From positions 62,001 through 126,000 of the forward strand of contig NZ_JACHGP010000013.1 of the NCBI RefSeq assembly GCF_014202335.1: a DNA stretch of 64,000 bases. The letters are read 5' to 3'. Origin of the DNA: Mycobacterium sp. AZCC_0083 (lineage in GTDB: Bacteria > Actinomycetota > Actinomycetes > Mycobacteriales > Mycobacteriaceae). Positions within the stretch are counted from its first letter, which is position 1. The number at the start of each line of letters is the position of its first letter. Below the pieces are notes generated by a model. It saw nothing but the letters and a program-made list of their open reading frames with translations. It was not told the DNA's origin and did not search any database. Positions 62,057 through 64,000 of this stretch are shown piece after piece. The position numbers and the translations under genes were made by a program.

Positions 62057-62984
62057 TTCCCGGGTCGCTTCGCTCCTGCCCTCCGAGCGGCGAACCCGTG
62101 AACTTGTCCGGGTTCGCGACATCCCATATGGCGCAGACCTTTCCATCGCTGACGGTCAGCGCCTGGATGTGCGGCTGCATCGCAGGCCACTCGTCGGTGG
62201 CGTCCAATCCGGTGGTGTACAACCCGAGTTCCCCGTTGACCAAGGCCATCTCGCCAACGTCGAAGAAGCGCGGGCCGTATCGCTTGGCCAACCCGAAGAT
62301 GAAGCGGGACACCTTGTCGGAGCCGTGAATGACGCGGGCGGCGGTAGGCGCCTTGCGGTTCGAGTCACCGGTGAACGTCACATCCGGGTGCAGCAGGGCG
62401 ACGACAGCGGCCATGTCGCCCGCCGCCATCGCGGCGATGAGCAAGCCGACCACCTCGTCATGGGACGGATCGCGTTCAGGCGCCTCGGCATCGACGACCG
62501 TGCGCCTGGCCCGCGACGCCAGCTGGCGGGCCGCGACTGCGGTGACGCCGAGGACGTCGGCGATCTCGGCGAACGGCACCGCGAAACCGTCGTGCAGGAC
62601 GAACGCGACCCTCTGGTCGGGAGTCAGCCGTTCGAGCACCACCATCGCGGCGAACCGGGCGTCCTCCCCCGCGACGACTGCCACCAGCGGGTCCGACCGG
62701 TCGAGCGGTGTCACGACGGGTTCGGGCAGCCATTCGCCGAAGTAGGTCTCGCGCCGGTGGGCGGCCGAGCGCAGCCGGTCGAGCCCGATGCGGCTCACCA
62801 CCGTCGTCAGCCACGCCCGCAGATCGTCGATGCCGTCGCGATCGGCGCCAAGCGCATGCCAGCGCAGCCAGGCATCCTGCACCGCGTCCTCGGCGTCGGC
62901 GAACGTCCCGGTGAGCCGGTAGGCCACGGCAAGGAGATGCGAGCGTTGCCGCTCGAATTCGTCGGTCCGCGCCGCGGTGGTCAC
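62004..62984 (-). CDS. ECF41-type sigma factor with C-terminal SnoaL-like domain (SigJ-like)
   Basis: The 326-residue protein has sigma region 2 (RSHLLAVAYRLTGTFADAEDAVQDAWLRW), the linker motif YFGEWLPEP, region 4 (LERLTPDQRVAFVLHDGFAVPFAEIADVLGVTAVAARQLASRARR) and a C-terminal SnoaL-like fold ending VSDGKVCAIWDVANPDKF. WLPEP and the NPDK/DGK motifs are hallmarks of the ECF41 group, in which the C-terminal domain regulates activity in place of an anti-sigma factor. The start is a GTG overlapping the MFS stop. The last 25 or so residues (GGQERSDPGISL...) derive from a short dispersed repeat and look like a read-through extension. Confidence 0.88.
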   Translation of the reverse strand: MTTAARTDEFERQRSHLLAVAYRLTGTFADAEDAVQDAWLRWHALGADRDGIDDLRAWLTTVVSRIGLDRLRSAAHRRETYFGEWLPEPVVTPLDRSDPLVAVVAGEDARFAAMVVLERLTPDQRVAFVLHDGFAVPFAEIADVLGVTAVAARQLASRARRTVVDAEAPERDPSHDEVVGLLIAAMAAGDMAAVVALLHPDVTFTGDSNRKAPTAARVIHGSDKVSRFIFGLAKRYGPRFFDVGEMALVNGELGLYTTGLDATDEWPAMQPHIQALTVSDGKVCAIWDVANPDKFTGSPLGGQERSDPGISLAPASPTEPGTRRRN

Positions 62985-64000
62985 GCCTCAAGCGTAGTGA
63001 GTTTGCCCGCGCCGATGACCAGGCACACGGTGACGGCCGCGGTGGCACCGCCGAGCAGCATGACCGCCGTCAGCGACGCGCCGTCGATCACGAACCCGCC
63101 GAGCAGCGCGGCGATCGAGATGGTGGCCTGGAACGCACTGGTGAACAGCACCGTCGCGGCTTCGTCGGCACCGCCGGATGCGCGCGCCAGCCACGTCTGG
63201 CTGCACGCGGGCACGGCGCCGTATGCCGCGCCCCACAGGATCAGCAGGCCCACCACGGCCAGGACGCTGGTCCCGGCGAACGTCAACACGACCGTCGCGA
63301 TGGCGATCAGCGCGGCCGCCGTGGCGAACGTGGCGCGCAGGCTCTTCGCGATGGCCACCCCGGCGATCAGGTTCCCCGCCAAGCCGGCCGCGCCGTAGAC
63401 GAGCAACAGGACGCTGATCGTGCCAAGATCGACGCGGGTGACCTCCTCGAGGAACGCCGACACGTAGGTGTAAGTACCGAAGTGGGCGACGACGATGGTG
63501 AACGTCAGAAGCAGGCCGACGCGTACCTGGCGCCGAGCCAGCAGCGCGCCAAGCACCACGAGCCGGGTCACCCGCTCTGGCGGCAACGCGGGCAGTGAGG
63601 CGATCAATGCCGCCAAGACGCCCACTGTCGCGACGCCAAGACAGACGAACGCCGTCCGCCACCCAGCCACGTCGGCGATGAACGTCCCGATCGGAACGCC
63701 GAGCACGGAGCCGAGTGGCACGCCGAGGAAGATCGTCGGGGTGGCCCGTGCGACCGATCGCGCGTCGACGAGCCGGGAGGCCAAACCCGCTCCGACCGAC
63801 CAGAATCCGCCGATCACGATCCCGACCAGAACACGTGCCGCCAGCAGCATCCAGAACTCGGAAGCCACCGCGCTGACGAGGTTCGACGCGGCCAGCACGA
63901 CCAACCAGACGCTCAGCATCAGCCGCCGGTCGACCCGCGCCGTCGCCACGGTCGCCACCGGGGCGGCGACGGCCGCGACCAGTCCTGGCACCGTCATCAA
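62981..64000 (-). CDS. MFS transporter, partial (start beyond window)
   Basis: About 339 residues of a 12-helix major facilitator are visible, with the N-terminus cut at the window edge. Hydrophobic helices include LVSAVASEFWMLLAARVLVGIVIGGFWSVGAGLASRLV, matching the arabinose/DHA1-type efflux subgroup, and VPLGSVLGVPIGTFIADVAGWRTAFVCLG. The stop overlaps the GTG of the sigma factor gene, so the two are translationally coupled: the transporter is upstream of its possible regulator. Substrate unknown, probably a drug or metabolite exporter. Confidence 0.8.
   Translation of the reverse strand: MMTVPGLVAAVAAPVATVATARVDRRLMLSVWLVVLAASNLVSAVASEFWMLLAARVLVGIVIGGFWSVGAGLASRLVDARSVARATPTIFLGVPLGSVLGVPIGTFIADVAGWRTAFVCLGVATVGVLAALIASLPALPPERVTRLVVLGALLARRQVRVGLLLTFTIVVAHFGTYTYVSAFLEEVTRVDLGTISVLLLVYGAAGLAGNLIAGVAIAKSLRATFATAAALIAIATVVLTFAGTSVLAVVGLLILWGAAYGAVPACSQTWLARASGGADEAATVLFTSAFQATISIAALLGGFVIDGASLTAVMLLGGATAAVTVCLVIGAGKLTTLEA

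Noticed and set aside
1-64000. tRNA, rRNA or riboswitch genes
   Set aside because: No cloverleaf, rRNA-like or known riboswitch sequence was recognised by eye; a covariance-model search would be needed to exclude small RNAs.

Overview
The window is GC-rich and looks like a rapidly growing mycobacterium (Mycolicibacterium type). The evidence is the gene families and gene order: a Nit1C-type nitrilase cluster laid out as in M. smegmatis (MSMEG_0565-0572 families), a DesA3 desaturase with its reductase, mycobacterial surface-protein signatures, and a stretch whose order matches, from memory, M. tuberculosis Rv3297-Rv3319. No rRNA, tRNA or CRISPR array was seen.

Layout. 1-4.1 kb: a catabolic-looking minus-strand operon (MFS symporter, SDR dehydrogenase, IclR regulator cut by the window edge) and a separate SDR. 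4.1-11.6 kb: an eight-gene, tightly overlapping minus-strand Nit1C operon (linked in other bacteria to nitrogen starvation and cyanide assimilation), preceded by a good GlnR-box match. One of its two nitrilase paralogues has lost the catalytic Cys and Glu. 11.8-19 kb: Nei-type DNA glycosylase, desA3 plus reductase with a divergent TetR/FabR-like regulator, crotonase, three NAD(P)-binding oxidoreductase-type proteins and small proteins. 19.4-32 kb: one 12.5-kb gene for an exported protein of about 4,180 residues with 37 tandem cadherin/VCBS-like repeats. 32.4-38.5 kb: secreted GH2 glycosidase, pseudouridine synthase, glpD2, lpdA.

38.5-56 kb: nucleoside and peptide salvage (amiA1, amiB1, punA, pmmB, upp, add, deoA, cdd) interspersed with accessory genes: an AbiEi/DUF559-type gene bracketed by inverted repeats, a MarR/AbrB-type transporter pair with clear operators, a type VII secretion target next to a signal-less NlpC/P60 endopeptidase, an embR remnant and a frameshifted hypothetical gene. 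56.3-61.1 kb: the sdhCDAB succinate dehydrogenase operon, split between sdhA and sdhB by a TnpB-only insertion element in the opposite orientation. 61.4-64 kb: a CMD-domain protein facing an ECF41-type sigma factor, and an MFS gene cut by the window edge.

The most interesting items are the Nit1C operon with its pseudo-nitrilase and GlnR box, the giant repeat protein with a recent 867-bp higher-order duplication, the TnpB element inside sdhCDAB, and a family of paired, inverted, MITE-like intergenic units present at four loci.
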